Assembly (NCBI GenBank): GCA_011032825.1
Contig: JAADJZ010000012.1
Span: forward strand, 868,001-932,000
Direction: 5' to 3'
DNA: 64,000 bases
From: Massariosphaeria phaeospora
Taxonomy: Eukaryota > Ascomycota > Dothideomycetes > Pleosporales
Shown one piece after another: positions 1 to 14,003 of the stretch. The position numbers and the translations under genes are program-made. The first letter of the stretch is position 1; each line of letters starts with the position of its first letter. Below the pieces are notes generated by a model. That model saw only the letters and a list, made by a program, of their open reading frames with translations, was not told the origin of the DNA and made no database searches.

Positions 1-3806
<3,806 letters not shown>

Positions 3807-4901
3807 ATGGAGAGGAAGCCCATTCCAGCATTCTACTGCTGCTACCTCCTGCGCTCAACGACCAGCAAGTCGTACTACATCGGCAGCACCCCCAACCCCG
3901 CGCGGCGCCTCGGCCAACACAACGGCTCCAGCAAAGGCGGTGCCAAACGCACGTCGATGCAGGGCAAGCGGCCGTGGGAGATGACATGCATTGTCCATGG
4001 CTTCGCGTCCAAGGTCGCCGCTCTGCAGTTCGAGTGGGCCTGGCAGAATACGCATGCTACGAGGCACATCGAGAAGGACGTAAGAGAGGCACGCGCCGAG
4101 CAACTGCAAAAAGGCCGGAAGAGGTCGCCAAGCAGGAAGAGAGCGCGGCCTCCAATGTCGCTGGAGGCCAGACTGAAGAACCTCCACCATCTGCTGGGCG
4201 CCAACAGCTTCAAGCGGTGGCCACTCCACGTCAGGTTCTTTGCCTCCGACGTCTTCGCTCTCTGGAACAAGCATACAGCGAAGATGACCGCGAAGCTCCG
4301 GGACGGCATCTCGATAAGCCTGACGCCCGCAGAGCTACCTCGGCCGACCGGCGATGTGATTGCAGGTAATCAGACTTTCACGGTGCCCGATGTTATCCGA
4401 TCCATTCCAGTAGGTTACGAAGATATCAAGCCCTATATCGAAAAGGCGCGGCGTCTAATTGGGGAGGCGGAGCAGGGGAAACCTTGCTATTGCAGAGTCT
4501 GCAGGGACGAGATAGACCTCCCCGGCCGGACCACCTCGACCCACTCACTTCTAATCTGTCCAGTAGGTGACTGTTCAGCTATCTCGCACATACACTGTCT
4601 TGCAGATAAGTTTTTGGTCGAAGAAGGCGACGGGAAGGCGGTGATTCCGATCGAGGGTACCTGCCCCAGCTGTCGGAGTCCCCTGAAATGGTATACTCTT
4701 ATAAAGGAGCTCAGTCTGCGCACCCGCGGACAGGCAGAGCTCGAAGCCTTGTTCAAGCCGAAGCGCCAGAAAAAGGCGAAAGCCGTGTCAAACCCAGCGG
4801 ATGCCCAGGAGCTCAGTGGATCCGACGAGGATTTGGATGAGACGTGGATGGAGAATGTGGACGATGCCGAAGAAGCACCTCCTTCGCTGGCAACCAAGTG
4901 A
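3807..4901 (+). CDS. slx1: SLX1 catalytic subunit of structure-specific endonuclease (GIY-YIG + zinc finger)
   Basis: Catalytic subunit of the SLX1-SLX4 nuclease that cuts branched DNA (flaps, Holliday junctions) during repair and replication. The 364-residue protein is intronless. The GIY-YIG fold is at residues 10-85: CYLL (12-15), YYIGS (23-27), catalytic Arg at 33/34 in the ARRLGQHN motif, and the metal-binding Glu76 in QFEWAW. A basic linker (about 95-115) follows, then the C-terminal RING/PHD-like zinc module with C229, C232, C251, H263, C264, C286 and C289. The acidic tail after residue 325 (SGSDEDLDETW) is typical of fungal homologues. The start is supported by the context gccATGg and by the YLL motif lying 12 residues in. 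The gene converges on thymidylate kinase and has a dispersed element only 10 bp after its stop. Confidence 0.96.
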   Translation: MERKPIPAFYCCYLLRSTTSKSYYIGSTPNPARRLGQHNGSSKGGAKRTSMQGKRPWEMTCIVHGFASKVAALQFEWAWQNTHATRHIEKDVREARAEQLQKGRKRSPSRKRARPPMSLEARLKNLHHLLGANSFKRWPLHVRFFASDVFALWNKHTAKMTAKLRDGISISLTPAELPRPTGDVIAGNQTFTVPDVIRSIPVGYEDIKPYIEKARRLIGEAEQGKPCYCRVCRDEIDLPGRTTSTHSLLICPVGDCSAISHIHCLADKFLVEEGDGKAVIPIEGTCPSCRSPLKWYTLIKELSLRTRGQAELEALFKPKRQKKAKAVSNPADAQELSGSDEDLDETWMENVDDAEEAPPSLATK

Positions 4902-4910
4902 ACGCGGCTT

Positions 4911-5080
4911 ACCCCTAGCATGATTTATTTCCGATGCGCACCTACGTGAGTCTACCTTCTCACCTCCACAAATTATATTCTAGACATTACTTGGCATGCT
5001 AGCTACGATAGGGCTTTGTAAGCATAACAGCAATAAACTCACCTATTGCTGAAACTCCTAGGCTGTCAAGAGGATCGTCT
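4911..5080 (+). repeat. Short dispersed TIR element, copy B (3' flank of slx1)
   Basis: Near-complete family member. The left part (acccctagcatgatttatttccgatgcg) matches the left part of the copy in the P450 intron; the core is gctagctacgatagggctttgtaagc at about 4999-5024; the right part (tgctgaaactcctaggctgtcaagaggat) matches four other copies. It starts 10 bp after the slx1 stop codon and so probably lies in its 3' UTR. Confidence 0.75.
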
Positions 5081-5353
5081 GAAGTCTTCTTGTTAGCAAT
5101 GGCATCTACGAGGGGGATGGGCTATGTCCTGAGGGAGCGCATACCGTATAAACTTGCAATGCTTGCCAAAGGCTACCAAGGGAGTGTTTCCAGAGCTCCG
5201 ATCAAACTTATGCCATCAGTATACTTTCGTCTATCCCTCCAGCCATCTCACTAATGTTCCTTGCGAGCGGTTGGCAAACATTGCAAGTCTATGCTGTACA
5301 TGCAGCAACACGAAACCCTACTTTTACCACTAGATCAGCCCTCCACCTCTCAC

Positions 5354-6268
5354 TCACCACTCCTCCACAAACCTCAACGGAAGCGCTCCCCTCGCAACCC
5401 TCTCCACCACCCCTCCCACCTCCTCCCTAATCTTCCCCTGAACCTCGTCCACGCCCGCGCCAGCATAAATCCTAACAAAATCCTCCTTATCCCCCCCCTG
5501 CATCAGCACATCAAACAACTCTCTAACCCGATCCTGCATCTCTTTCTTCTCGTACTTCTCCGCGCCGTACCCGCCTCTCTTCGCTGCCTCTTCCGTCGAC
5601 ACATCGAGAAAAAGACACAGATCCGGCCGCGGCAGCCCGACTTCTGGGTGTCGCGCCCAGGCGAGATCGAGCGCGGGGTTGTGTTTCGCGGCCGAGTACA
5701 CGCAGCCGCTGTAGTAGTAGCGGTCTATGACGACGGTGGTGCCGGCGAGCAGGTCGGCTTTTATGGAGGATCTGGCGGTGGTGGCGGCAATTCAGCAGGG
5801 GAACTTGGCGTGGACGAGAGCGGAAACGAGGGAGGAAGTGCAGCGTTTGTGAATGGAAAAAATATCAGACGAGTCTTGGTATAATGTGCAGTTATGGAAC
5901 TAGATCAGTACTCACGCCAACTCCCACCGATTCGCCGAAAACAACAGGTGTATTGCATGGTCTTCTTGCTCGGTCTGCCCGCTTAGATAGCTGTTGATCA
6001 TCTGCCCAATGGGCGTCGTTCTGTCTACAGAAACAAACATCGAGTCAGCACACCATATACCTGCTAACCACTCATATAACTGAACCAATTGTACTATTTC
6101 TCTGTATGGCAGACTATGTAATTGCACGAAATAACATAACATACCCGGAAATCGTACATGGCGCACTTTCGCCCCGGCGGTCTGCAGGTTCGAGACGAGC
6201 AGCTCGCATTGCGTGGATTTGCCGGCGCGATCGAGGCCTTCGAAGACGATGAGGGCGCCGCGGGACAT
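5354..6268 (-). CDS. cdc8: Thymidylate kinase (dTMP kinase, Cdc8-type)
   Basis: Phosphorylates dTMP to dTDP with ATP, an essential step of dTTP synthesis. Exons on the minus strand: 6145-6268, 5916-6024, 5354-5771; in-frame GT-AG splicing gives 216 residues, the usual size. Visible motifs: P-loop GLDRAGKST at residues 11-19, with the Arg of eukaryotic-type enzymes; FPDRTTPIGQMI across the first splice junction; and the DRYYYSG substrate motif at the start of exon 3. The lid region contains EEAAKRGGYGAEKYE. The introns are 120 and 144 nt, longer than usual here, but I saw no copy of the dispersed element in them. The gene is convergent with slx1. Confidence 0.93.
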
Positions 6269-6768
6269 GCTGGAGTGTTTTTGGAAAGGGGGTTGTGTTT
6301 TGGTGTTTGTGAATGGTTGGTTTGGTGGTTTGACTAGTGGGTTGTGACGTTCACGGTGTGTGGTGGTGGTATTAGTAGTAGTGGAGATGGACAGGGTTTG
6401 GTTGCGGAAGCGAGGTCGGTTCGGGCGTAGCGGGGCGGGTATACGACACTCTCGACTCTTGCATTATGGCACAGCGACAATTCAACATTCTGTTCCAGCA
6501 TATCGCGGTCCTATTCCGCTTTGTGTTGGATATGTTTGCTGGGTTTTTGCAATGCTGGCCAGAGAATCCGCTGTCCGTTCCACCTCCAGCTGCATATGAG
6601 ATACTCCAGAGTAAGGTTGAAGTCTCAGCAAAAAATGTCAAGAAGGTAACGCAGTAGTAAGTTCCCATATAAATCTCGATATCAAACTATCCCACGTCAA
6701 CATAATCCTCAGCTGCGATTTCAGACCTCATCTGATTGACCTACCTCCTTCACTCCGAATCACGTCAC
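6269..6768. other. Intergenic stretch between thymidylate kinase and P450
   Basis: Five hundred bases upstream of thymidylate kinase and downstream of the P450. A short open frame at 6466-6657 has no recognisable feature. No repeat copy seen. Confidence 0.5.
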
Positions 6769-8809
6769 TCACTCCCACTTCCTCAAATAGTTCTCCACGG
6801 CAGCAAACTCTCTCCTCACAACCTCCGCATGCCTCGCACTCCTCGCCACTATCCTAACCCTGTACTCCTTCGCCTGATGCGTAAACCCATCCTGATACGC
6901 CTCTGTATCAACCTCCACCTCCTTCCCATCCTCCCCCACCTCCGGCAGGATACGAAACCCCCACAGCAAACTCGCTGTGATGCGCCACTGCGTGCGCTCC
7001 GCAAGATGGATGCCCACGCAGATGCGGCGCCCCGCGCCGTACGCGTAGTGGTCGCGCTTCTCGTAGTCCGGGCTGCCGGCGTAGTCGTTTGCGAGCTTCG
7101 GGTGCTGGAGATAGCGGTCCGGGTTGTAGAGCTCGGGGGCTGAGTAGCATGTGTTGTGCAGGGACCAGGCGGGGATGAAGACGGTTGCGTCTTTGGGGAT
7201 CAGCATGCCGTCGTACCAGTCGTCTTGCTTTGCGCGGTGGGGGACACCGGAGGGGACACTTTTGGCGCGGTCAGTGAATGGCTGGTACTGAGGATAACAC
7301 CCCCTTCTGACATAATTCGTTTCCGATGCGTGCCTAGGTAAGCCTACTCTCTTGCCTCTACAAGCTAGAAGTAAACTATCGACTTGTTGCTGAAGACTCT
7401 TAGGCTGTTGAGAGGATGAATTCTGCTGGGGGGTGAGAATGGAGATAGCTCACATGGGACGGATGCGAAGGCTTTCCTTAACGATGCAGTTGATGTACGG
7501 CAGCTCCGCGAAGTCTTTCCAAGTAGGCATTCTCTCCGTTCCGCAAACGCGATCTAGCTCAACTTGGGCTTTCTCTTGCACCCATGGATGCTTGGACATG
7601 AAGAGGATACTGGTTCGTATGGCGCTAGCAGTAGTATCAGCAGCGCCCTGGTGGATTGCGCCTACGAAGTTGCTGAGCTGGTTGTAGCTCAGCGGTACGT
7701 CAACTTTGATCTCCTCACTAAGCAGCTTATCACAGAGCGAGTCACGGTAATCGCCGTTCCTCCTTCGCTGTTCGACGAGTTCTCGGGCTTCGGTCCAGGT
7801 ATCGGTCGTGGTGCGATAGCAGCGTTTTGCGCGATCCTTCGACGGGGCCCACCGGTCTGGGATGAGTTTGAGAATGGGGAACTGTTCGATTGGGAGGTAG
7901 GTTCCCTGCTCGAGCGATGCGCTTATCTTGGATGTGCGTTAGTTAGTTCGTCAGGGTCACTTGAACCAGTTCGAACGTACCACATCCATGTTTATATACG
8001 CGCACTAAAGTCGTCAGTAGATATCGATCGAAAGTAGGTGACCGAACTGACCTTAGCCCAGAAGCTCTCGAAGGTTTTAGCGCGGAATCCAAACATTACG
8101 ATAGTGGCCACTGAAGCAGTCGTCCGTTTGACGTGGTTCGAGAAGTCCTCTGGCGTCTCAAGCAGATCATGCATGAGCTGGCAAGTTCTAAAGGAGTAAG
8201 TGATGATCAAGGCTCAGATATTGTCAGCAGCGTACTCGGCTTCCTGTATCGGAGCCACCTCCTCATCAAGTCTTCTCGGTGCCAGCATCTGCGAAGCAAT
8301 CTTCCTCTGAGCGCGCCATAACGGTGTCGCATGCATCATCGCTATGTTTTCGTTGCCGAGTGAGACTTCCATTTGGTAATCCCGTGGTCGTTCAGCGTAC
8401 AAAGCGCTCTTCTTATCAACGGTGTCGTGGACGGCTCGGCGGTCGTTCAAAACGATGAATGTACCTTGCCCGATCTTAAGAGAGTAGACAGGTCCATATT
8501 TGTCGCTCCATTCTTTGAGTCTACTCATGTTTAGTAGTTGCCGATGAAGACATGTTGGTTGATGCTTCGGTTTCTTACTTCTTGTAGAAATTGGTCGAGG
8601 GGATCAGATGTGCATTGCCCAGTATAGGCAGCGTCGGTGGCTATTCGGTCGTAAGTACATGTCCCTCAGAATCAAGATTCGGTCTGTCTTACTCCTGGAG
8701 GTAGATGCTTCTCTCGATGACCGAAGCGCAAGAGTTTGGAGAAGAGATAACCAGCAAGTACAAGCGATGCGATGCCGAAGGGTGAAGAGGGGACTGAAGG
8801 GGACCACAT
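6769..8809 (-). CDS. Cytochrome P450 monooxygenase (microsomal, fungal OrdA-like group)
   Basis: Haem-thiolate monooxygenase, anchored in the ER by its N-terminal helix; substrate unknown. Seven exons (minus): 8693-8809, 8579-8640, 8236-8520, 8052-8187, 7981-8004, 7454-7926, 6769-7258; every phase closes, giving 528 residues. Evidence: membrane helix PFGIASLVLAGYLFSKLL near the N-terminus followed by the HLPPG hinge; I-helix GAADTT; K-helix ESLRIRP (ExxR); haem loop YGAGRRICVG with Cys446. The start ATG at 8809 gives the membrane anchor in frame. Odd points: exon 5 is a 24-nt micro-exon (CAYINMDV), and the last intron (7259-7453, 195 nt) carries a dispersed element while the other five introns are 47-58 nt. 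Without a backbone gene nearby, a role in a secondary-metabolite cluster is unproven. Confidence 0.92.
7298..7435 (+). repeat. Short dispersed TIR element, copy M, inside a P450 intron
   Basis: 138 bp with inverted ends: left cacccccttctgacata, right gaattctgctggggggtg. Shares the ttccgatgcg...cctaggtaagcctac left half and the ttgctgaagactcttaggctgttgagaggat right half with copies A and B, but lacks the GATACAATAGGGCTTTGTAA core. It lies wholly inside intron 7259-7453; the remaining intron would be about 57 nt. Confidence 0.75.
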
Positions 8810-10136
8810 CACGGCGAGCTCGAGAGTCTCTTACACGTGCATAAAGTGCAAAGTCCATTGCGCAAGAGCTCTCCATGTTATACCTTGATGGGGGTCGCAC
8901 AAAGCTCCTCTTGCTACGTCAGTCTCAGAGCGGAGACGTACACCCTCACGGCGTTCCTATGCAATGTGCTGATTGCTTCGTCAGCACTATATTGCTTAGC
9001 TACCGAAGATATGACCAGAGGTGCATGTGTCTGACCAGAAGATTAGAAGAGTCGTATGCAGCGAGGATGGGCGCCCAAGATCACGCATCGGGCGGGGTGG
9101 GATGCCGCTTAATTCTCGCAAGCGTCTTGGTTGGCTAGGGGTAATATATAGGGACCGACTGCCTACTGAAGGACCGTGCAGAGCAGCGCTGGCTTTGGCT
9201 ATCGTGGCAGGCTATACGAGGCTGATGATGGGGATGCGTCCGCGGGGGCAATTCGATGCGTAAGCGTCCGTTGCTGATCCCCTCGACTCGAAGCGGACGC
9301 GGATTGGCCAGTCCCTAGTAACCTCGTCTAATCTAGCAGGTGCAGCCGTTTTAGGACAAGTACTCTCCTGCAGTGGCGATGACTCTAACCTGCCCTCTTA
9401 CAACATCGCACGAGCGCAATTAGGTACACGATTATCTGTGAAGCTTAGCGTAGACTTGTTGGCATGCCGATGTCGCTCTTTACACGAGTCCAACCAACCA
9501 ACACCCCCGTTGCAGCCGTCAGGACTCACCATCTGTTTTCGGTCAAGAAGATCTCTACGCGCAATCCTCTCGGCAGCAGAAAGGGTCTTAGTAGGCTGTA
9601 AGAGGACTAGAAACGATTTCACGGAAGCGCAGCTGTATCCGGCACAGTGGGCAATGCTTCGACAAAGATAGCAGAACGAGCCTGCCTCGATTAGCAGCGC
9701 CCAGCCAACACCTACCACGACTCTACCTAGGCAGCCACGCCTTATCGACAACCACCAACGCACACGGCGGCTCCTTCCAACATGGGAGGCAGCGGGGCGG
9801 ATCTACTCCTCCTCCGAGGGTCGCAGTTCGCCCTACAAAAAGAGAATGGGCAGGCCATGCGGTTCTGACCTACAGAGGAGAATGGGCAGGTTATGCAGTG
9901 GATCCAATTGGTCAGAACGGTGCTGAACATACACCTGCCGGACAGAACCATCGGTCTTACCCTCTGTATCTGATAAACATTTCTGTTTACGGCAGCGGTG
10001 CAGGATCCTGTCTGGTCTATATCCAGGCTAGCCCGTCTCCGCCATCACTCACCTCAGTTCTCCTCTTTTGCATCACCTCTCATACATCAGTTTCCATCCC
10101 ACTTCATATCAATCTCGCCATATCGCACACAGCACC
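8810..10136. other. Intergenic region between P450 and amidohydrolase
   Basis: These 1.3 kb separate two divergent genes. I see no coding signal that survives inspection, no RNA gene and no clear repeat; open frames on both strands are short and motif-free. Confidence 0.5.
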
Positions 10137-11759
10137 ATGGCACCCCAACTCTTCACCAACGGCCACATCTTCAATGGCAAAGCCTCTGCCTCGGACTTCC
10201 CCACCTCCATGGCAGTGGAAAACGGCAAAATCACCTACGTCGGCCCGTCAGACTCCACCGAATTCCAAGCCTACCAAAACAAAGACACGGACATCGAGAT
10301 CCGGGATCTCCACGGCAACTACGTGCTCCCCGGCTTCATCGACGGCCACTCGCACTTTCTGCTGCTCGGCCAGTCCCTCCCCAAGGCCGACCTGAACGGC
10401 AGCACGGACCTCGCCGAGATCCGGCGCCGCATCGCCGAATACGCGAAGGCGAATCCAGAGAAAAAGAGGATACTGTGTAAGGGGTGGATGCACGTGATGA
10501 CGGTTGGCGAAGCGAAAGTTAGCATGCTGGATGACCTGGATCCGAGGCCAATATATGTCGACTCTAAGGATCTACATTCGACCTGGTGCAACAGTGCGGC
10601 GCTAAAAGAGATGGGCATTGCAGAAATGGAAGACCCGGATGGGGGAATGATTGAAAGGGACGCCGAAGGGAAGCCGTCCGGATTGCTGAGCGAGGCGTGT
10701 GTGTTGCAGGTCGTGTGGCCGCATTTGGCCGAGGTGCTGAGCATGGATGAGAAGATGGATACGTTGGATGGGGCAATCAGGGCATACCATGAGGTAGGCA
10801 CCACAGGCTGTATCGACATGGCCATGGATGAAAATGGATGGGAGGCGATATTGGCTCTACGAGCAAGAGGATGCGGAAAGTTGAAGATGAGAATCGCGGC
10901 ACATTGGATCATCGTGCCTGGAGAGGGTGCAGAACACCGACTGAAGCAGGTCGACCGAGCCATCGAGCTCGCTCGCCAGTTCAACAACGAGACCAGTCCC
11001 GATCTGCGCATCGCCGGCATCAAGATCATCACCGACGGAGTCATCGACGCCTGCACCGCCGCCCTCACCAAACCTTACACCACGACCGGACTATCCACGG
11101 ACCCAATCTGGAGCCCCTCAATGCTCGATCCTGTCGTCAAGAAAGCGTGTGATGCAAACCTGCAGTGTGCCCTGCATGCCATTGGCGACCAAGCCGTCCA
11201 CAATGCCGTCAACGCTCTCGAAACGCACGGCAAACCAGGCCAACGCCATCGCATCGAGCATCTCGAGCTCACCTCCCGCGAAGACGCCGCCCGCCTCGGC
11301 AAACTGGGCATCACAGCATCGATCCAGCCCGTGCATGCCGACCCAGCTATTGTGCGCGCATGGCCAAAACTGCTCGGGCCCACGCGCCTGACGCGCGCCT
11401 TTGCGTACAAGGAGTTCGCTGACCACGGCGCAACGCTTTCTTTGGGCTCGGACACACCCACGGCACCGCATGACGTGATGCAGAACTTATACGTTGCAAC
11501 GACGCGCAAGTCGGCGCGGCAGCCACAGGCAGGCGATGCGCCGCTGAACGAGCACTTCAAGCTAGGCGTTGCGGAAGCGGTGAGTGCGGCATCGGCTGGG
11601 ACGGCGTATTCGTGTTTCGCTGAGGAGAGGGTAGGGAGTCTGGACGTTGGGAAAATGGCGGATTTCGTGGTGGTGGACATGGAGTTTGAGGCTGGGGCGT
11701 TGTTAGGAGCGAGAGTCAAGGAGACGTGGTTTGAGGGGCAGAAGGTGTATGAAGGGTGA
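10137..11759 (+). CDS. Amidohydrolase family 3 metal-dependent hydrolase (YtcJ/NfdA-like)
   Basis: Cytosolic metal-dependent hydrolase of the amidohydrolase-3 group, whose characterised relative is N-substituted formamide deformylase; the actual substrate cannot be read from sequence. The 540-residue single-exon protein begins with the beta-sandwich segment, then GFIDGHSHF with the metal-binding HxH at residues 71 and 73. Further on it shows GIKIITDGVID, HAIGDQAV (metal His), HRIEHLE, and SLGSDTPTAP with the catalytic Asp, ending with the usual GSLDVGKMADFVV closing strand. The chosen ATG at 10137 (context caccATGg) begins MAPQLF, as relatives do; an in-frame ATG at 10068 would add 23 unlikely residues. 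It converges on the nitronate monooxygenase. Confidence 0.9.
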   Translation: MAPQLFTNGHIFNGKASASDFPTSMAVENGKITYVGPSDSTEFQAYQNKDTDIEIRDLHGNYVLPGFIDGHSHFLLLGQSLPKADLNGSTDLAEIRRRIAEYAKANPEKKRILCKGWMHVMTVGEAKVSMLDDLDPRPIYVDSKDLHSTWCNSAALKEMGIAEMEDPDGGMIERDAEGKPSGLLSEACVLQVVWPHLAEVLSMDEKMDTLDGAIRAYHEVGTTGCIDMAMDENGWEAILALRARGCGKLKMRIAAHWIIVPGEGAEHRLKQVDRAIELARQFNNETSPDLRIAGIKIITDGVIDACTAALTKPYTTTGLSTDPIWSPSMLDPVVKKACDANLQCALHAIGDQAVHNAVNALETHGKPGQRHRIEHLELTSREDAARLGKLGITASIQPVHADPAIVRAWPKLLGPTRLTRAFAYKEFADHGATLSLGSDTPTAPHDVMQNLYVATTRKSARQPQAGDAPLNEHFKLGVAEAVSAASAGTAYSCFAEERVGSLDVGKMADFVVVDMEFEAGALLGARVKETWFEGQKVYEG

Positions 11760-11879
11760 TGGGAGTCTCCCTAGAGTAGACATACTGGGCCCGAGTAGAC
11801 GTGTGATATTGAGTGGTAGAGATAACTAGTTTCATTATCCTTGGTCTCGTTAGAATATATCCACTGCCGTTGACTTCAC

Positions 11880-12229
11880 AACTAGTGATGCTGTGATTGC
11901 ACACCTTGACGCTTCCTAGGCTTGTTAGTACATTACCTACTATACTGGATACAATAGGGCTTTGTAATGTCAGAGAAGGTCTTTTTCTATAATGCTGGAA
12001 TACGTTATAGCGGCTACAGCTTACTCTTCCTCACATCCCATATCTCCGCAGCTGAACTAATGATGCTATGATTGCACACCTTCGCGCTCCCTAGCCGTGT
12101 TAGTACATTACCTCCTATACAAGATACGATAGGACTTTGTAAGGTTAGAGGGAAACTTTTTCTATACTGTTGAAATGCTTTACAGCCTCTACAGCTTACT
12201 CTTCCCCACACCCCATATCTCCGCAGCTG
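11880..12229. repeat. Tandem duplication, two 175-bp units, copying the 3' end of the nitronate monooxygenase
   Basis: Unit 1 (11880-12054) and unit 2 (12055-12229) align end to end without gaps at about 83% identity by eye. Unit 2 contains the last codons and the stop of the nitronate monooxygenase; unit 1 carries a decayed copy of those codons (minus strand, AAEIWDVRKSKL plus stop) downstream of the real stop. Each unit also holds one copy of the dispersed-element core (tacattacctactatactggatacaatagggctttgtaa and tacattacctcctatacaagatacgataggactttgtaa). Confidence 0.9.
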
Positions 12230-13431
12230 GATTGTTCGTATCCTTGTCCACAGTCCCCGTCGAGCTAACCGGCACTTGGCCTTCCTGGATATATAGATTC
12301 TGCGATTGCTTCATGGTTTCGACGGCTTCGCGCTCGATGCGCTCGATGAGTGCGTCGCAGGTGGGGATGTCGTGGATGAGGCCGATGACTTGGCCGGCGG
12401 TCCAGACCTAGAGTTTTGGTAAGTAACCTATGACGGAAAAGGGGTTCAATTGGGGAGACGTACACCAAAGTCTTTATCGCCGTTGAGGAACACTTGACGA
12501 CCGCGCTTCCCGCTCACATACGGAGCCACTTCCTCGAATTTCCCGGTCGTGCTCTCTTTCTCGACTTTGACGGCCTCCTTGGCCACTTTGTTCCCGAACA
12601 GTCGCGAAGTGTTGCGCCACCGCCGCAGCACGAGCTCGGTGTCTGTCTCTTGTGCGTCGACAATCGCCTGCTTGATGTTCTGGTGTATAGGCGCTTCGAT
12701 GGTGCACATGAAGCGCGTACCCATGTTGATTCCGCAGGCTCCAAGAGCAAGCGCGGCTGCGAGGCCCTGGCCGTCGGCGAAGCCTCCCGATGCGATGAAG
12801 GGCACACCGAGGGATTGCCGCGCCCGGCTGAGCAGGATGAGGTTTGTGATGTCGTGCTCGCCGACGTGGCCGGCGCATTCGAAGCCGTCGATGGAGAGGA
12901 AGTCGACGCCGAGCTTCACAGCGGACTGGGCGTGTCTGATCGTCGTGCATTTGTGTAGGATAGTAGTGCCTGCAACTTTCAGCTGTCTGATCACCGGGCC
13001 GGGGCTGTTGCCGGCCGTTTCTACAATCTTGATCCCCTCGTCAATGATAACTTGCGCGTAGGCCTTGTAGTCTGGGGGTACGAGAGCGGGGAGGAGCGTC
13101 AGGTTTACGCCGAAGGGGTTTTTGGTCATAGTTCGGCAGCGGCGAATCTCTTTGCGGAGGTCTTCGGGAGTCGATTGCGTGAGTGCGGTTAACTGTGTTC
13201 ATTGTTAGAGAGAGAGAGCTTGTAGGTTTACAAGGGGGGTTGCCAAAGCAGTACGTACTATCCCTAGGCCTCCGGCGTTGCTCACGGCGCTAGCGAGCTC
13301 GGCGTATCCAACCCATTGCATGCCTCCTTGTACGATGGGCACTACCAGGCGGTTAGAAGATGCTGGGCTGTAATGGGCTTGTACGGACCTCTGATACCCA
13401 GAGCCCTGGTTAGCTGGGTGTTGAAGGGCAT
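12189..13431 (-). CDS. Nitronate monooxygenase (2-nitropropane dioxygenase family)
   Basis: FMN-dependent flavoenzyme that oxidises alkyl nitronates; in fungi it detoxifies nitronates such as propionate-3-nitronate. Exons (minus): 13389-13431, 13259-13341, 12464-13192, 12189-12407, all GT-AG and in phase, giving 357 residues. TIM-barrel signatures: RVPIVQGGMQWVGYAELASA at the N-terminus, GGLGILTALTQ across the second junction, KPFGVNLTLLP-type strand (here KNPFGVNLTLLP), GFECAGHVGE with the catalytic His, FIASGGFADG, and the phosphate-binding GACGINMGTRF. The start (MPFNTQLTRALGI) fits relatives. Its stop lies within the downstream 175-bp tandem duplication. Confidence 0.93.
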
Positions 13432-14003
13432 TTTGGCGGGTTCGACGAAGGGACAAGGTCGATTCGGGGTGCGTAATTCGGACAGAAAGTAAAAGAGGGT
13501 GATGTGAAGCTACAGCGGATCGCTGGGAGCTGTGGTAAAGCGTTAGTTACATGGTGACAGCGGGTGTTGGGGAAGTCAGCTGTCCGCGAGCCGAGGCATT
13601 TCGAAAGTCGCGCTTGTGACACCGACGCATGTGGCACGTCACCCGACGCCGGCCGACTTCAACATCTACAGCCTCAGTGCTGGATCAATCGGCGATAGTA
13701 TCTAAGAGGTGCGTACACTCCTTTTAGCGTCCTATTTTTACCCCTAATTAGTGTGCTGTTTTGCACCCCTTATTTAGTGCGCGAGGCGCCGTAGTGATGG
13801 CATGATCGAGAAGATTAAGGACTGTGGAAGAACAGGCTGTCCTCATTCGGACAATTACGTGCCGGCGACGAAATGAGTTGAAAGGAAGGAGCTCGATAAG
13901 CAGCGCAAGAAATGATGGACATGATTTGGAGACGAGCAGTCCTTACAGAATCATCAATAAAACCAACCCACTCCTTTTACACCATCCTCCTCTGTCTCTC
14001 CTA
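13432..14003. other. Intergenic stretch upstream of nitronate monooxygenase
   Basis: About 570 bp, AT-richer from 13720 on. No gene, RNA or element copy recognised. The promoter of the nitronate monooxygenase must lie in its left part. Confidence 0.5.

Noticed and set aside
13700..13800. Possible second MITE end (gtgcgtacactcctttt ... cttatttagtgcgcgag)
   Set aside because: No matching inverted end or target duplication could be found nearby.
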